A stretch of 64,000 bases of DNA from Phytophthora quininea (taxonomy: Eukaryota > Oomycota > Peronosporomycetes > Peronosporales > Peronosporaceae): NCBI GenBank assembly GCA_011947345.1, contig JAAVTG010000075.1, positions 248,001 through 312,000 on the forward strand. Reading direction: 5' to 3'. A program made the translations under genes and the position numbers. Below, piece by piece: positions 21,499 through 32,964 of this stretch (the stretch's first letter is position 1; every line of letters begins with the position of its first letter). Under the pieces are notes generated by a model. That model worked only from the letters and a program-made list of their open reading frames with translations, had not been told where the DNA came from and made no database searches.

Positions 21499-22274
21499 TT
21501 AAGTTAGCAAAATTGCATATCCATCTTTGACAATATATTTGTGTGGCATCAGCAGTTCCGAATGGTTCGCTCGAAGACATAATTCCACGTTTCTGATAAT
21601 CGTGTCAAGGTCGTGTAAATATCGACAGGCGAATACGGTGGACCGCTGTAGAACATATCGAGCTCCGCATCTAACTTCTTGTTCTGGTGCTGATCTTTCA
21701 AAAACTTTATAATTCCTCGGCCCATCAGACATATTTGGTGGTAGCTTGTTGCGGGCATATCCCGGTGGACTCCGGTGCAATCTGCAGCCTGAGATCTCAT
21801 GGAAAAGGCCTTGTGCAACGAGCTGTCGCTGTCACAAGTCTGTATGGCGCTGTGCATCGAAGTTGGTGTTGCTATAAGGCTACGTAGGACACGCTGCGTC
21901 TTCCTTGGCCAAGGTAACACAGGTGCAATCGGTTTGACTATGGGCTTTTCATTTCAGTCAATCAATCACTCTACAATTTGCTCGCAAGGTGCAAAGTGTC
22001 GAATTTGTGAACGACCATCAACTAGAAGTGGTATTTTTCGTTACTCTTTACATATCCGCTCGTTTAGCTCGGCCAGCCACTCGCAGTACCTTACAGTATT
22101 CATCCAGGCTTTGACATTATTTTTGTATGTATCCGCGATTCCAATGTACGCGTTACGGTTCCATAGCGGACGCGGCGTTGTTGATCGTCCAATGAAGAGC
22201 GGTGGGAGGGGATCTGTGCCTTCGGTGTTGGTGGCCACGCACAGTGAGGTAGTTATCATCGCTGCCCCGAACAA
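21499..22274 (-). pseudogene. pogo/Tigger-type DDE transposase relic
   Basis: The frame at 22041-22274 reads TTSLCVATNTEGTDPLPPLF, then IGRSTTPRPL, NNVKAWMNT and CEWLAELNERI, as in CENP-B/pogo-like DDE transposases. The frame at 21499-21920 carries the downstream part (GRGIIKFLKDQHQNKKLDAE), matching the 'QPMDQGII' region of the family. A frame change and missing sequence lie between them, and the N-terminal DNA-binding domain is absent. Dead fragment. Confidence 0.7.
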
Positions 22275-24056
22275 ATAACGAAGCTAGGGGGCGTAGGAGT
22301 TGTTATACTAAACAGCTGAAGTCGGTGGGGAAAGAAATCGTAGTTTTATAGAAGACAGGAGTTGGGCAGAGTAAATTATAGAAAAAACGCTTTTCGTTTG
22401 GGCCGCGTTGGTGCTTGTTGACAGCATTCGTCACAGCCAATCATCAAGTTGAGTGGATGTGTTCCAGCGAAAACAAAATTGACTGTGCTTTATGGAACTC
22501 TATTGGTTTACCAAGGTCAATAGTAATGCCAATAATTTTACGAGTAGTCACTGTTACAGATGTTGAGCAGCTATAGCACTGGGTGGGTTAAGCCCTTAAG
22601 ATATATGTCATATAGAATATTTTACGCATCTTGTAGCTAGATTATATTAACCGCATTCGAGCGCGGGTCACCGGGAACGAAAACTCAACAGGTAATAGCA
22701 TAATAATCAATACACCTGCGGACTTTTATTTTGCCGTTTGTATACCTAACCCTATGAAAATAAAATAAAAATGCTCAATAGACTTTCCTTTTCTTCTTGG
22801 CAACTGGTACTCGACCTAGGAGGTCGATGCGCTACCACCAAGTATGTTACTGGTCATACTAAAATGTTCGCATAAAACACCAACATTTAGCTTTTTGCTC
22901 TGCATTTGCCGATGGGATGTGCCACTAGAGCCACCAGGGCTCGCTCCACGTGGACGAGCTAGATCTGTACCTAGACGAGGGAGACCCCGTGCGGCATCGG
23001 TAGCTGAGGGTGATCATTACTGGTAGGCTAACGTTGTTGCTTCTGCTTTTACCACATGACTCGATCAACCCAACCAGCGAAGTCAGCTTTAAGAAGAATG
23101 TCCTCGGGAAAGTGGGGCTCGTGCCCGCGAACTCGCTGCTGCTGAGAGCTGTGCAGATCCCAGCCACAATCTGCAGCAGATTTCAGTGGGGGTCTTGGTG
23201 TGTAGCTCATGGTCATGGAGGAAAATATGTGTGGTACCAACCGGTGATGCCGTCACGGCAGTCGGAACGGGCACCCTGCTGCGATCATCGGTGGCTGCAT
23301 GAAGAGCCATAGTGTCCCTGCTGACACAACATTTTCCACAGGATTAGGACGTTCGACTGCTTGATTCCGTAGCATCGGGCGCTCGTGAGGGATTTCGAGG
23401 AGAAGAACCCCAACGTCAAAGGCAAACCGGTAGGAGACTACTGTTGTTCCTCTTGCTGACAGCATCGAGTGCTTGCTGCACGTAGAATTAATGGGCTGAG
23501 AGCTTGAATGCTAAACGCTCGCAACAATAATGCTGTTTTCTTCTGACGAAACAAATGGCAACCAGTTAAATGCAAGCACGCAGTATTAATAAAGAATATT
23601 GTTTGCCAAGCTATGGTCTGCGATAATTGACAGCTTGTCGGCACATTTCCATTTTACCGCGGCTTGCGTGCTTGCTCTTCCAATTCAATCGCTCTTCGTG
23701 TTCTGCGTCCACGGCGAATCTGGGACGGTGTAGTTAAACCGTTGGTGGATTCGATACCTTCACGGTTGGAGTTGACTTGTAAGGCTTGCTATTCGACGCT
23801 TGGGGGAGGGGGAGGAGATAGGCCGCTACACGCTTTCACACTCGGTGTGTGATACGCAGTTTCTTGATATTGGTCATCGGCGATAGGGAGTGTGTTGCCC
23901 GGGTTTTCGACAGATCTACCTTCGAGGTCATCTGTGCAATCCGTCAATGAGGCCGTGGTTTGATTGTGGTCATCAGGGAGATCTCCATTCATCGGTGTGG
24001 ATGCCGTTACTCTGCTTGAGCGCTGCTGTCGGGGTCGTCGTGGGGCCGCTGGCGAG
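22275..24056. other. Gene-poor stretch
   Basis: I see no supported gene here. Minus-strand frames at 22925-23465 are short, overlap in different frames and carry no motif I can name; they may be retroelement debris. Confidence 0.5.
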
Positions 24057-24944
24057 TTAGTATAAATCGTCGCGGAGGTGGCGATCGTAATCCCGGTAGT
24101 GGCGATTCTCCTGCAACTGCTGCCGCGACGATGTGGGGCAGATTCCACGCTTCCCGTAATTAAAACATTCGCATGACATCCTGTCCAGATCTACCATCCA
24201 CCCAAGCGTAGGCATTGCGTCACAGCGCATACGGCAGCTATCAGAGGATTGGCTCGTATCGAGTTTCTTCTGAAGTTCGACCGATGTGCGAGGTAGACGG
24301 CTGTGCTGAACAAACGTAATTCTCAATGGCGCTTCGGCTGTCTGGACGCTGTGAAAGGCGGAGACAGCCATTCAAATAAAGATTGTTAAAAAGTTTCAGC
24401 AGACGATCTTGCACCTCTGGGTTGTTTTTTAAAACGTGTGTCCCCATGCTGAGCGCGAGTTGTCCAATGTTTATCAACTCAATAGCCTCAATAGGAGATG
24501 CTCGAGTGTTGCAGCAAAAACGTTTGAGGGTTCGATGGTATTGTTGAAGCGGAATGTTCGTCTTTGCACAGCCATGAGGTGAATGGAAAGCTTTCCATAT
24601 TCTAAATATTGCGTGGTTGAGCCGTGACGTATTCAGGTAATCAGCTATTTCTCGTTCCACACTACCTTCTACAAATTGATCCCATTCGAGTTGCACTCTT
24701 GCTTTAACCACTGGAGAGACAACTCTACTTGCATAGTGCTAGTCGTACATGTCCTTAAAGAATTGGCGAGAGCTTTTCGTAAATACTCCTCGGCTTCGGC
24801 ACTGCTTGTACAGATTGTCGGTAACGTGGAACTAACACATGAATTCCGTTCAAAACTCGGTCGTTTTGAAACGGAATACTGTAAATATAGTACGTTTCCC
24901 AAGAAATCAAACAATGTTATGGCGGTGCGCGCATTTAAAACCAT
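24057..24944 (-). pseudogene. Second type of MULE transposase relic with SWIM-like finger
   Basis: The frame at 24241-24711 holds IWKAFHSPHGCAKTNIPLQQ and YHRTLKRFCCNTRASPIEAI, then NPEVQDRLLKLFNNLYLNG, the C-terminal region of a large oomycete MULE transposase group. The next frame (24057-24371) has PTLGWMVDLDRMSCECFNYG, a SWIM-type CxC finger whose His ligands appear lost. The 24669-24944 frame may be the preceding part. It is a different family from MULE-A and MULE-B, and no terminal repeats are visible. Confidence 0.65.
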
Positions 24945-26764
24945 TCGTTCTTATTGGAAAATCATTGAACTAGATCAGAAAATTGACCTATCAGCTATGT
25001 TATAGGGGAACGCAACTCCACAAAGCGGCAGCGCAGAAACCCGTCAGCATTAAATCGAGCATCTGCCGGGCGGAGAGTATGTCCTTTTCTACTTCCTCCA
25101 CCGTGGTCTTTCTACGTTGCTCATGATGGCATTTGATTTGAATGCTACGTTGGATACTGACACCTGCAAGGCGTTTCTTTTCGACAACACAGCAATTGTT
25201 CAGGTATCTGTTGAGTAGGGGTATGCTAAACCCACGGAAAATTGCGTGTGTGGACCGGGGTATGGTGCTCAAAATTGAAGCGATGGCTGTTGAGGGATTT
25301 GCCTCCTTAGCAGTGTTCTTTATGAACCGCCTTACATGCCGTTGAAGGCGCAACCAGATGTCAGACTGAGTTTGATGAGACCCTCTCTACTAGATACGAG
25401 TGTGAGTGATTTATGAGAATGTTGAATCGGCAAACTACCAAAGACGTAGCGGGAAAGTTGTATAGCATCCCGGAAAGGACGTGGTTCATTTGACACGATG
25501 TGCTCGCTATGTTTAGAGGATAGTGGATGGATGGTGACGCGCAGCAAGTAGGAGGTCAGCAAACAAGAGCGTGGAGAGGATTCTTGCTACCGGTTCAACA
25601 GCAGACAAGGGATTGGACGCTGTGGAGTAGCGATGTGAACGGACTCCAATCGAAGAAAGCTAAGGTCGTTTTACTTTCTTAGAGGTAAGCCGTAGGATAG
25701 GCCCGACAGAATTGGCTTTACGTCCGTCAAGTTGACCTAATGTCAAAAAGGTGGGCAAAAGGGGCGTTCAACTGCTAGTGCCCTTACGTTGTATGTACGT
25801 GCTGTCAGGCCCGCCACAGGTAGGCAATACGCTATATTACGAGGAGCTTAGCCATCTAAGAGTGACTTGCATAGTATTCTAGGCAAAAACCTGATAATGT
25901 GTGGGTTGCTGTCCTCTCAGGTACTGGTGCGCGTGTTAGTCTTGGGTCTGGGCTAGACGTTAAACAAATAGACCCGCTCAGGCCCGAGTCCTAGGCCATT
26001 CAAAGAACAGAGGACAAAGAGAGTTTGTGTAGCGTATAACTTTAGTATTGGTTAAGTAGTCTTTGTGCCGAAGACTGCAATGTTCAAATCGACCGGTCAA
26101 GACACTCCCTGACGCAGGATCGGTACGCTCCCTGGAAGAAGTTGTCCCCCAGGGATCACCACGCTAGTACTTCGTCTGGCCACACACGCCTCGGACAACG
26201 TTTACTGAATTCGCAACGCCACACATTAGCAAGAGTAACAGTGGGCGAACAACCTGTTTTAGAGTTCACAAACCAACGGCTATGCGGCTCATGGGCCTTT
26301 GTGGTTTCCACAGCGCTATTGTCGAAACTAGAGCACTGTCGGCGCAAGATCTTTAAAGATGTGAGCGGAGGTAATATGGATCACCATCCAGAAACTCGCA
26401 AAGGCAGAGTTATAGATCAGTGACTACTGTCAGCTTTTGTCCAGTGTATTGTGAAGCTTTGCTAATAAGAATCCTCTTTCTTGAGTTTGCTCTCGATTGA
26501 ATGACCAAGACAGATTTTATCCATCCTTCTGGTCGATTGGTAGTGATATGGTAGGCCAAGACGGTAGGATTCCGGATCTCCAAATGCGATGGTACCCTCA
26601 TGAAAGGTGATCAATACAATGGAGTGTCGACGAAAGGTGCAGTCAGGCCGATTTCACTGATGAACATATAACTCAACAAGCACAAAATTCTCAAAACTAC
26701 GGGTGTTGTTTGGTGGAAATGCATAATTTCTTGATGCGGTGTTTTGTACACAATCGACCGTTAC
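24945..26764. other. Unassigned stretch with one 117-residue open frame
   Basis: A minus-strand frame at 25000-25353 reads smoothly (FIKNTAKEANPSTAIASILS, then SRQMLDLMLTG-like text) but I do not recognise it. A second minus frame at 25332-25562 overlaps its 5' end. Neither has a convincing neighbour or domain. The region 25560-26764 shows nothing supportable. Confidence 0.35.
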
Positions 26765-27211
26765 TTAGTCGTAGTGTTTGGTGGTATGTCCATAATTTTT
26801 GGTGCCGATGGAAAATGTGTTGGTAGTAAAAATTACTACTCTCGACCTAGTGCTTGTGCCGAAGAAGTACAGCAGCAGCATCTTCCACGACTCCCATCCT
26901 CTCACGTGGCGCAAGGCGCTCCCAATCTGTAGATTGTCGTTTTCGATCGAGTCTTCATTGGTTGCCAACACCCTCTCCACCAGTCTGAGGCTTCCAGTCT
27001 CCTCTGCTTTCGATAGAGGCCAGCTATCACAGCAGGCCGCAAAGGTGTCGATCGTCTTCGGTACGTGCTCCAACGCTCCCAGTCGAGGGTGCTGGCGACA
27101 AACCAAATTCACCCCCATCAGTAGCTTCTTTCCCTGCATCCCTGTGGCTTGTCTTGTTCTCTCAGTGAGGTGTTTTGACGCACCAACGAGACGAATTGAA
27201 AAGTGTTTCAT
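26765..27211 (-). pseudogene. N-terminal fragment of an ankyrin-family gene
   Basis: The ATG at 27211 opens a 148-residue frame with MGVNLVCRQHPRLGALEHVP, KTIDTFAACCDSWPLSKAEE and TGSLRLVERVLA. This matches the N-terminal block of the damaged ankyrin gene at 7903 (VVCRERPQMQALGHVTKTID and TGSIRLVTRL), so the two are paralogues. No ankyrin repeats follow: after SALRHVRGWESWK the sequence degenerates and stops at 26765. It is best read as a truncated copy. Confidence 0.6.
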
Positions 27212-27309
27212 TGTTCAGTGAGATAGCGCCTCTCTAGTCGCTACTGTTTGTTGCTACGCCATTTACAACGTCAAGGAGGGAACACTACAGCTGTGTTAGT
27301 ATGATGCAT

Positions 27310-29058
27310 CTAGTACATGGCGCAGTCCTTGTTGGAGGGGTTGGGCGTCGTGGAGTAAGAAGCATCACCCGCAACACTCGCGCTGCTGGTCGTGGTGGTC
27401 GGTGCAGGAGTTGTCGAGATGGTGTACTCGGAGACATCGCTACCGGCGACGGTTTGGCCCAGCCCTTGCTTCTGGGCGGCCTCTGTTGCGGCCGGCGTCT
27501 CGGTCGTTGGGGTTGCGGTCGTCGTAGCAGACCCAACAGAGTTGCTTGTGCTATCGTCGTTCGGGACGGCAGCATAAATGCCCCTCTTCGATGGAGTGGA
27601 CGTCGTTGGGGCCGCGGTTGTACTGGAAGGCGTCGAGGTGACCGAAGGCGTAGTAATCGCCACCGATGGAGATACGGTGGTGACCGACGGAGCTGCGGTC
27701 GTGGTCGACGGGGTAGCCGTGGTCGATGACGGAGCAGTGGTGGTCGCAGCAAGCGAGCTGCTGGAGTCGAACGTCGGCCAGGTAGCGTATAGCTCAACTC
27801 CACAGGCGCCATCACTGTCGCCAGAGTAGCGGCGCTCGACGCGAACGTATCCGTCCTCGCCCCAGGACGTTCCCCACTGGTTCTTGATGCGCCAGTAGAG
27901 CACTCCGTCGTCTGTCTCGCCATAGCCCACAGCCAGACCCGAGTGAGATCCAGTCTTATCGCAGTTCGCGCCTGTGAGGACACCACCAGAGTAATACTGG
28001 AAGGCGTTCGACCCGCTGTAGAGGAAGATCGACACGGGGTGTTCGCGTACCGCGTCCTCAAGGGCACCCGGATCTTCACGCACCGATTCGTAGCCGATTA
28101 CACCGATGTCAACCTCTGTGCAGCTGCTCACGGCGCAGCTCGGCACACTGCCGTCGTCCGAAGCGAACGGATACGAGTCGAGCGTGCACATCTTGCCCCC
28201 ACGGTCGTTGGCGATCCAGTCCATGGTGTAGGCAGCGTAGCCTCCACCGCAGCCGTTGCTCTCGCCTGAGTCGTCGCAGCTAATGAGCTCTTGGTCGGAC
28301 AAGCTCGGCAGCGAACCGCCCGACGCCACGCAGTAACCAGACTCCATTGCTGCCGTAGCGGAGAATGCCCAGCAGGCTCCACACTCGCCTTGGTCCTTGA
28401 CAGCGGTGACGCACCCAGCATCCTGCCAGTCCACGGTCTCACCTGAAGCTGCTGAAGCAGTCATGACACCACCATCTTGACTTGACGCAATGCTGCTGTT
28501 GGAGCTCTGCGCGTCCGTGGTGAACATTCCAGCCGTCGATGAAGTCGTCGCGCTTCCACTACTGCTAGCCTTGATCGGGCTCGAGTTCGGGTCCACCGCG
28601 TACCGGTTCACGTAGGCCAAGAACTCCTCGGATGTCAACAGCACAAACGGCGAGTTGACCGAGAAGTTGGCGTGCGGGTGAAGCTGCTGGAGCTGGGAGA
28701 TCGCGGCAAGAGCTTGGTCGAATCGGTCGAGCTCCTCCGTCTCCGAAATACTGGCGGACGACGACGACGAACCTGAAGATAGCGAGGATATGGTGATGGT
28801 TGCGTTCGAGTCGAGAGAACCCGCCGTTGAGTTATTGGAAGGGCTGGTGCTGTTGGAGACCCCGGTCTTGGTCGACTCCGAGTATGACCCGGTGGCAAAT
28901 CCATAGGTGACTGCAACTTTGACGGCCTCAGTGTAGTAGCTGGACTGCTTCCACTCAGTGTAGCTCTGCAGGGCGTCTTCACTGATCGCCGTCACAGGTG
29001 AGAGGATCTGCGCCGATAGCAGCAAAGCGCCCATTGACATCTTCGACACGGGGAACAT
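27310..29058 (-). CDS. Secreted papain-family cysteine protease with Thr/Ser-rich tail
   Basis: An intact 582-residue frame. A signal peptide is evident (MSMGALLLSAQILSPVTA). A Ser/Asn-rich pro-region follows to about residue 205, with ELDRFDQALAAISQLQQLHP and FLAYVNRYAV resembling an inhibitory propeptide. The mature C1 domain contains VDWQDAGCVTAVKDQGECGA and CWAFSATAAMESGYC (active-site Cys), SLSDQELISCDDSG, GSHSGLAVGYG (catalytic His) and WRIKNQWGTSWGEDGYVRV (catalytic Asn). About 130 C-terminal residues are low-complexity Thr/Ser/Ala/Pro, typical of O-glycosylated or wall-linked oomycete proteins. It probably acts outside the cell. No introns are needed. Confidence 0.92.
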   Translation of the reverse strand: MFPVSKMSMGALLLSAQILSPVTAISEDALQSYTEWKQSSYYTEAVKVAVTYGFATGSYSESTKTGVSNSTSPSNNSTAGSLDSNATITISSLSSGSSSSSASISETEELDRFDQALAAISQLQQLHPHANFSVNSPFVLLTSEEFLAYVNRYAVDPNSSPIKASSSGSATTSSTAGMFTTDAQSSNSSIASSQDGGVMTASAASGETVDWQDAGCVTAVKDQGECGACWAFSATAAMESGYCVASGGSLPSLSDQELISCDDSGESNGCGGGYAAYTMDWIANDRGGKMCTLDSYPFASDDGSVPSCAVSSCTEVDIGVIGYESVREDPGALEDAVREHPVSIFLYSGSNAFQYYSGGVLTGANCDKTGSHSGLAVGYGETDDGVLYWRIKNQWGTSWGEDGYVRVERRYSGDSDGACGVELYATWPTFDSSSSLAATTTAPSSTTATPSTTTAAPSVTTVSPSVAITTPSVTSTPSSTTAAPTTSTPSKRGIYAAVPNDDSTSNSVGSATTTATPTTETPAATEAAQKQGLGQTVAGSDVSEYTISTTPAPTTTTSSASVAGDASYSTTPNPSNKDCAMY

Positions 29059-29891
29059 GGTGTGCTGGAATGAATGAAAGACGAGCTGTGCTGGGCGGGG
29101 TGTTGGTGATCCCGGCCGAGAAAATTGAAATGTGAGAGGAGTGAGGAGCGGATTGACTGAAGCACTGCCGCGTTACTTGCTAGGCCGTGATCGCCTGCCA
29201 AAAAGCCGGATAGGTCACCACGATGGTATTCTACGTGGCCACCTCGACACCTCGAACAGGTAAAGAAGCCTCGCCGTCACGAAGGCGACGCCGTGGTTGG
29301 TGTCTTGATCTGCTGATGGAAAGCGGTCAATCGTTGGTAAAGGTCATCTGATACTTTGTTGAAGCAGGATCCATATTGCTTGAGCCGTTCGATGCATTGT
29401 AGCGATCCGTGAGTCAAGCATTGCTCGAACGTGTGACACGGTCCTCGTTATCGGAGCCGGATGTTTGACAAGGCAACACGAAAATGTATCTTTGCCCCGC
29501 AGAAGAGCGGCGGCAGCTGGTGGATGGAGCCAAGTGGAGACCGTCTTTCCTGAAGAGTTGGCGACTGTATTGGCGCTGCAACTGTTGTCGTTGTCACCAC
29601 GCAGCGGTAAAAGCAAAAGCCGACAGCGCTTCAACTTGTCTGCACCGAATTGCCTGCACATCGAACTTAGCGCAGCTACTGATGTGTTAGGACCAAGTAG
29701 AAATGCTACCAGGATCGACCACCTTGCTGTACAGCGACTAACCTGCCAGCTGAAAGATGCTGCCTGCAAACGAATAGCAGAGCCATAAAGGAGATCCAAC
29801 CACGCACGCAACAACCACACACGGTTCACATCGTCATTTGCACTGCTCGTGACGTTCGCTTCAGTGAAGACAAAGCAGCTGCATTCGCTCT
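29059..29891. other. Intergenic: protease promoter and Sec63 downstream region
   Basis: This stretch lies between the protease ATG (29058, minus strand) and the Sec63 stop (29892, minus strand). A 161-residue minus-strand frame at 29344-29829 has no recognisable domain and is opposed by equally long plus-strand frames, so I do not call it a gene. Confidence 0.5.
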
Positions 29892-31767
29892 CTATTTGTC
29901 CTTCTTGCTCTCGTCCTGCTCCTGGTTCAGGTCCTCATCCTCCTCTTCGCTATCACTCGAGTCGGCGGCGTTCATCACCTGCTCGAACAGCGTCGGTTCG
30001 TTATCTAACTCCAAATCCTCCGGGTGGGGCTGGTACACTGGGAGGGACGATGCGGGGGCAACGTTAAACTGCAGCGACGTCAAGAACAAGTTAGAAAATG
30101 CGAACTACGTGCAGCAGGCCAAGACCAAACACAAGCGAGCTTACCTTAGCGACAGCACGCAGGTCCATGCCAATGTACGAGTCGCTTTTGACGAAGATAT
30201 CCAGCTGGTATGTGCCAGCCTTGGGCGGTGCCTGCAGTTGCAGTTTCTGTTCAACTGTGCGCTCCTGCGATGTCATCTTTGCGAAAGCGTGCAGGTGGTT
30301 CATCTTCACGTCGCCCACGATGCAGTACCAGCGCTCCATCTTCGGGAACGGGAACCGCGGTGCATACACCAGGTCGCACGTGTCGCCCTCCTTGACGTTC
30401 TTGCGCGTGAGCTTGACAGTGACCGTCATAATGTCACCCTCAGCAATAAACTCCTCGTCGTCCACGCCAATTGAGATCTGCAGCTCCATGTGGGGCATCA
30501 TCTCTAGCACATTGTTCACTTCAGTGCGGTCGTCCTCGGACAAGCCACTCAAACCCTTGCGGTCCTCGGGATTTAGCGCAATGTACTGGTGCATGCTGCG
30601 CACAGCGTTCTTGCCCGTGACAATGTGCTTCACTTCGGCCTCAGTCACGTGCGGCAGCTGCAGGAACGGAGGGTCCTTGAACCACAGGCCCTGCGTCAGG
30701 AACTGCTGCAGCTCCATGAGGTTCAGCGTCGTCTGCAGCCACGACTTCATGACTGAGATCTCGAGCATGCCGTCCACCAGCTGAATCGCTTTCTTCAGCA
30801 TCAAGTTCAGGTCTCCCTGTAGCGTCGCGCTCAGTTTCTCGCGCAGGAAGTGCGCGTGTAGTAGCAAGTTAGCCTTGGCAATGGCCGGATGGTTGAATTT
30901 GGGCTTGGCAATCAGGTCCGCCTGTTTAAACTTCTTAAACAAGGCGCCAAGCTCGGCATCGTCCGATGCACGCCGCGGGATCTCGCGGAATTCGGCCGAG
31001 CCGGCCAGGATCTCCGGCAGCATGCGCGGGTGCGAGTGCTGCGACATGGCAAAGTTGTAGAAGCCGTACGTGTCGTACATGATCATCGAGTCGCCGTACT
31101 TCTTCGAGTGCGAGTACCAGAGCGCCACGCAGCTCGGGATGGCCACCACGAGGATGATCAGGTACAGGAACAGCACAATGTTGTGGTTGGCCGGGTCCAG
31201 CAGGAAGGTGGGCAGGCCGATCGAGAGCTGCAGCGCCTGACGACCGTCCGGGTTGCCGAACTTCTCGTAGTTGGCCTTGGCCACCTCGTCCGTGAGCGCC
31301 TCGTAGGCCTTAGCCACGAGCATGAACTTCTGCTCAGCCACAGCGTCGCCCTGGTTCTTGTCTGGGTGGTACAACAGACTCATCTTACGGTACGCGCGCT
31401 TGATCTCGCGCTCCGACGCGCCGGCTGCGATCCCGAGAATCGCGAACGGGTCGAACGACTTGATCTCCGAGTCGTCCTTGAGCAGCAGCGCCATGCGCAC
31501 GAGCGCGAACCAGACTGCGGCCAGCACCAGCAGGTTGAGCAGGAAGGGCAGCGAGAAGACGTTGCGAAGCGCCGTCTTCTCGGCCTGCAGCTGCTTAAGC
31601 TTCTTGAGCTCGCGCTCACAGCGCACGTGGCTCTTGTCCAGCAGGCGGTCCTTGAGGAAGACGCCGTAGAGGATGCGGCGCAGCGACAGGAAGGTGGCCG
31701 GCACGGCGTACAGCGCGCATAGCGACACCGAGAAGTAGTAGAAGGCCGAGTTGTCGTACTCCAGCAT
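29892..31767 (-). CDS. SEC63: Sec63-like ER translocation protein with J domain
   Basis: The ATG at 31767 (MLEYDNSAFYYFSV) precedes three hydrophobic segments at about residues 10-30, 70-95 and 190-212. Between the second and third lies a J domain: DPFAILGIAAGASEREIKRA, then KMSLLYHPDKNQGDA with the HPD motif needed to stimulate an Hsp70. This is the Sec63 layout, in which the J domain faces the ER lumen and recruits BiP to the Sec61 channel. The Sec63/Brl region follows. A 76-bp intron (donor at 30144, acceptor ending at 30069) joins exon 30145-31767 to exon 29892-30068, which encodes an acidic tail (SSDSEEEDEDLNQEQDESKK). Total 599 residues. The 160-bp upstream gap is shared with the divergent gene at 31928. 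Confidence 0.92.
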
Positions 31768-31927
31768 GGCTGTTGGGGGAATGGAGCGACCGGTAATGGA
31801 GATCAGCCGGACACGTGGAGCGCGAGGTCGCAATCTTTCGAATGTAATACACTTCCTTACACTAGGGACGAGAAACAATTGGAGTTAATTATGTCAACGT
31901 CGTGAAAAGACAGCAGCAATCTGACGT
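31768..31927. promoter_or_regulatory. Bidirectional promoter region, Sec63 / PAAT-like
   Basis: Only 160 bp separate the two divergent start codons, so both promoters must lie here. I did not identify a clear TATA or oomycete initiator. Confidence 0.5.
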
Positions 31928-32953
31928 ATGACAAGCAACGCCATGGCGGACTGGAGCGCGTCCTGGACGTCCTCGGACGCTGCGGCTGTGCAAGTGCAAG
32001 TGCAAACGCTGCCTGATGGCGGGGGCGGTGTGGCATCGTTGTGTCCCTCTCCACTACAGCTGACGCGCGCGGAAGGCTCCTCTGCTGCTTGTGAAGTGAC
32101 TCTACGATGGACTCCGCCCTTGAGTTGCTTGCAGTTCAAGCTCCAGGTCAAGTGCTCCGCCAGACACGTGGAGCTGTTCGCTGGCGGGATTCGAAACAAC
32201 ATGATTGGCGAGCAGGAGGCAGGAGAGGTCTATCTCGGCACCTTCCGAGGCACCAGAGAGGGCGGTGTCATGAAGTCTACAGACCCGCAGACTTTCGTCA
32301 TGACGCCGTCTTTTGCACACAACGACAAAGACTGTAGTGTGCTCCAGAACTTGCAGACGGTAAAGATCAAGTTTGTGTCGCTGACCGGAGATAAAAGCGT
32401 GCTAAAGTTGGACGAACTACAGTGTGTTTTCGTGCCCGTGGAGGTTGATGCCAGGTGAGGAGAATGATGTAGAATGGTGATTGTTTTATTTTTATTTATT
32501 TAATTCTTTTGTAGTGGTGTGGCAGGCATGACAACAACGTTGGATGGACTTGCCCTCGGTGCGGGGCCGTATGTACAGAAGATCTTGACGGGGTTTCAAC
32601 AGACACTGGAGCGTGAGATGGAGACGAAGATTGCTCGAGCAGTTGATGCGAAGTTGGCGTTGCTGTCCCAAAGGTTGGCCTTCTCGGAGCAGGCTCTGTT
32701 CCAACTACACAAGAAGATGGATGCTAAGGATGCCAATATGCAAGCCAATCTCGACAAGATTCAGCAGAAATTCGCTCAGTTGGAGCTGCAAATGACTCAA
32801 TTCTCAGCAGCACAAGGCGAGGTTAAGAACCCTGGCGTGGACACTGGTGATACAGATCCACAAGAATCCAAAACAATAACGGATGATAAGATTGCTGACA
32901 AAGTGGAGTCGCAGCTGACTAACGCAGATACGATTTCGATAGAAGACGAGTGA
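31928..32953 (+). CDS. Possible PAAT-like (C10orf88-like) protein
   Basis: Two exons, 31928-32454 and 32515-32953, join through a 60-bp intron (donor GTGAGG, acceptor TTGTAG) to give 321 residues. The N-terminal half is a beta-rich domain (CSARHVELFAGGIRNN, VYLGTFRGTREGGV, VKIKFVSLTGDKSVLKLDEL). The C-terminal half is helical and charged (LEREMETKIARAVDAKLALL, KDANMQANLDKIQQKFAQLE), probably a coiled coil. The 'membrane-protein-like name plus cargo loop plus conserved LDELQCV' pattern resembles animal PAAT, a protein associated with ABC transporters, but the match is from memory and weak. An alternative start is at 31943. The stop is only 11 bp from that of the convergent TTLL gene. Confidence 0.6.
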
Positions 32954-32964
32954 ATAAATGGGTT

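Noticed and set aside
27392..27829. Val-rich plus-strand frames opposite the protease tail
   Set aside because: Mirror images of the Thr/Ser-rich low-complexity codons of the protease.
29344..29829. 161-residue minus-strand open frame between protease and Sec63
   Set aside because: No recognisable domain, similar-length frames on the other strand, and composition typical of chance GC-rich open frame.
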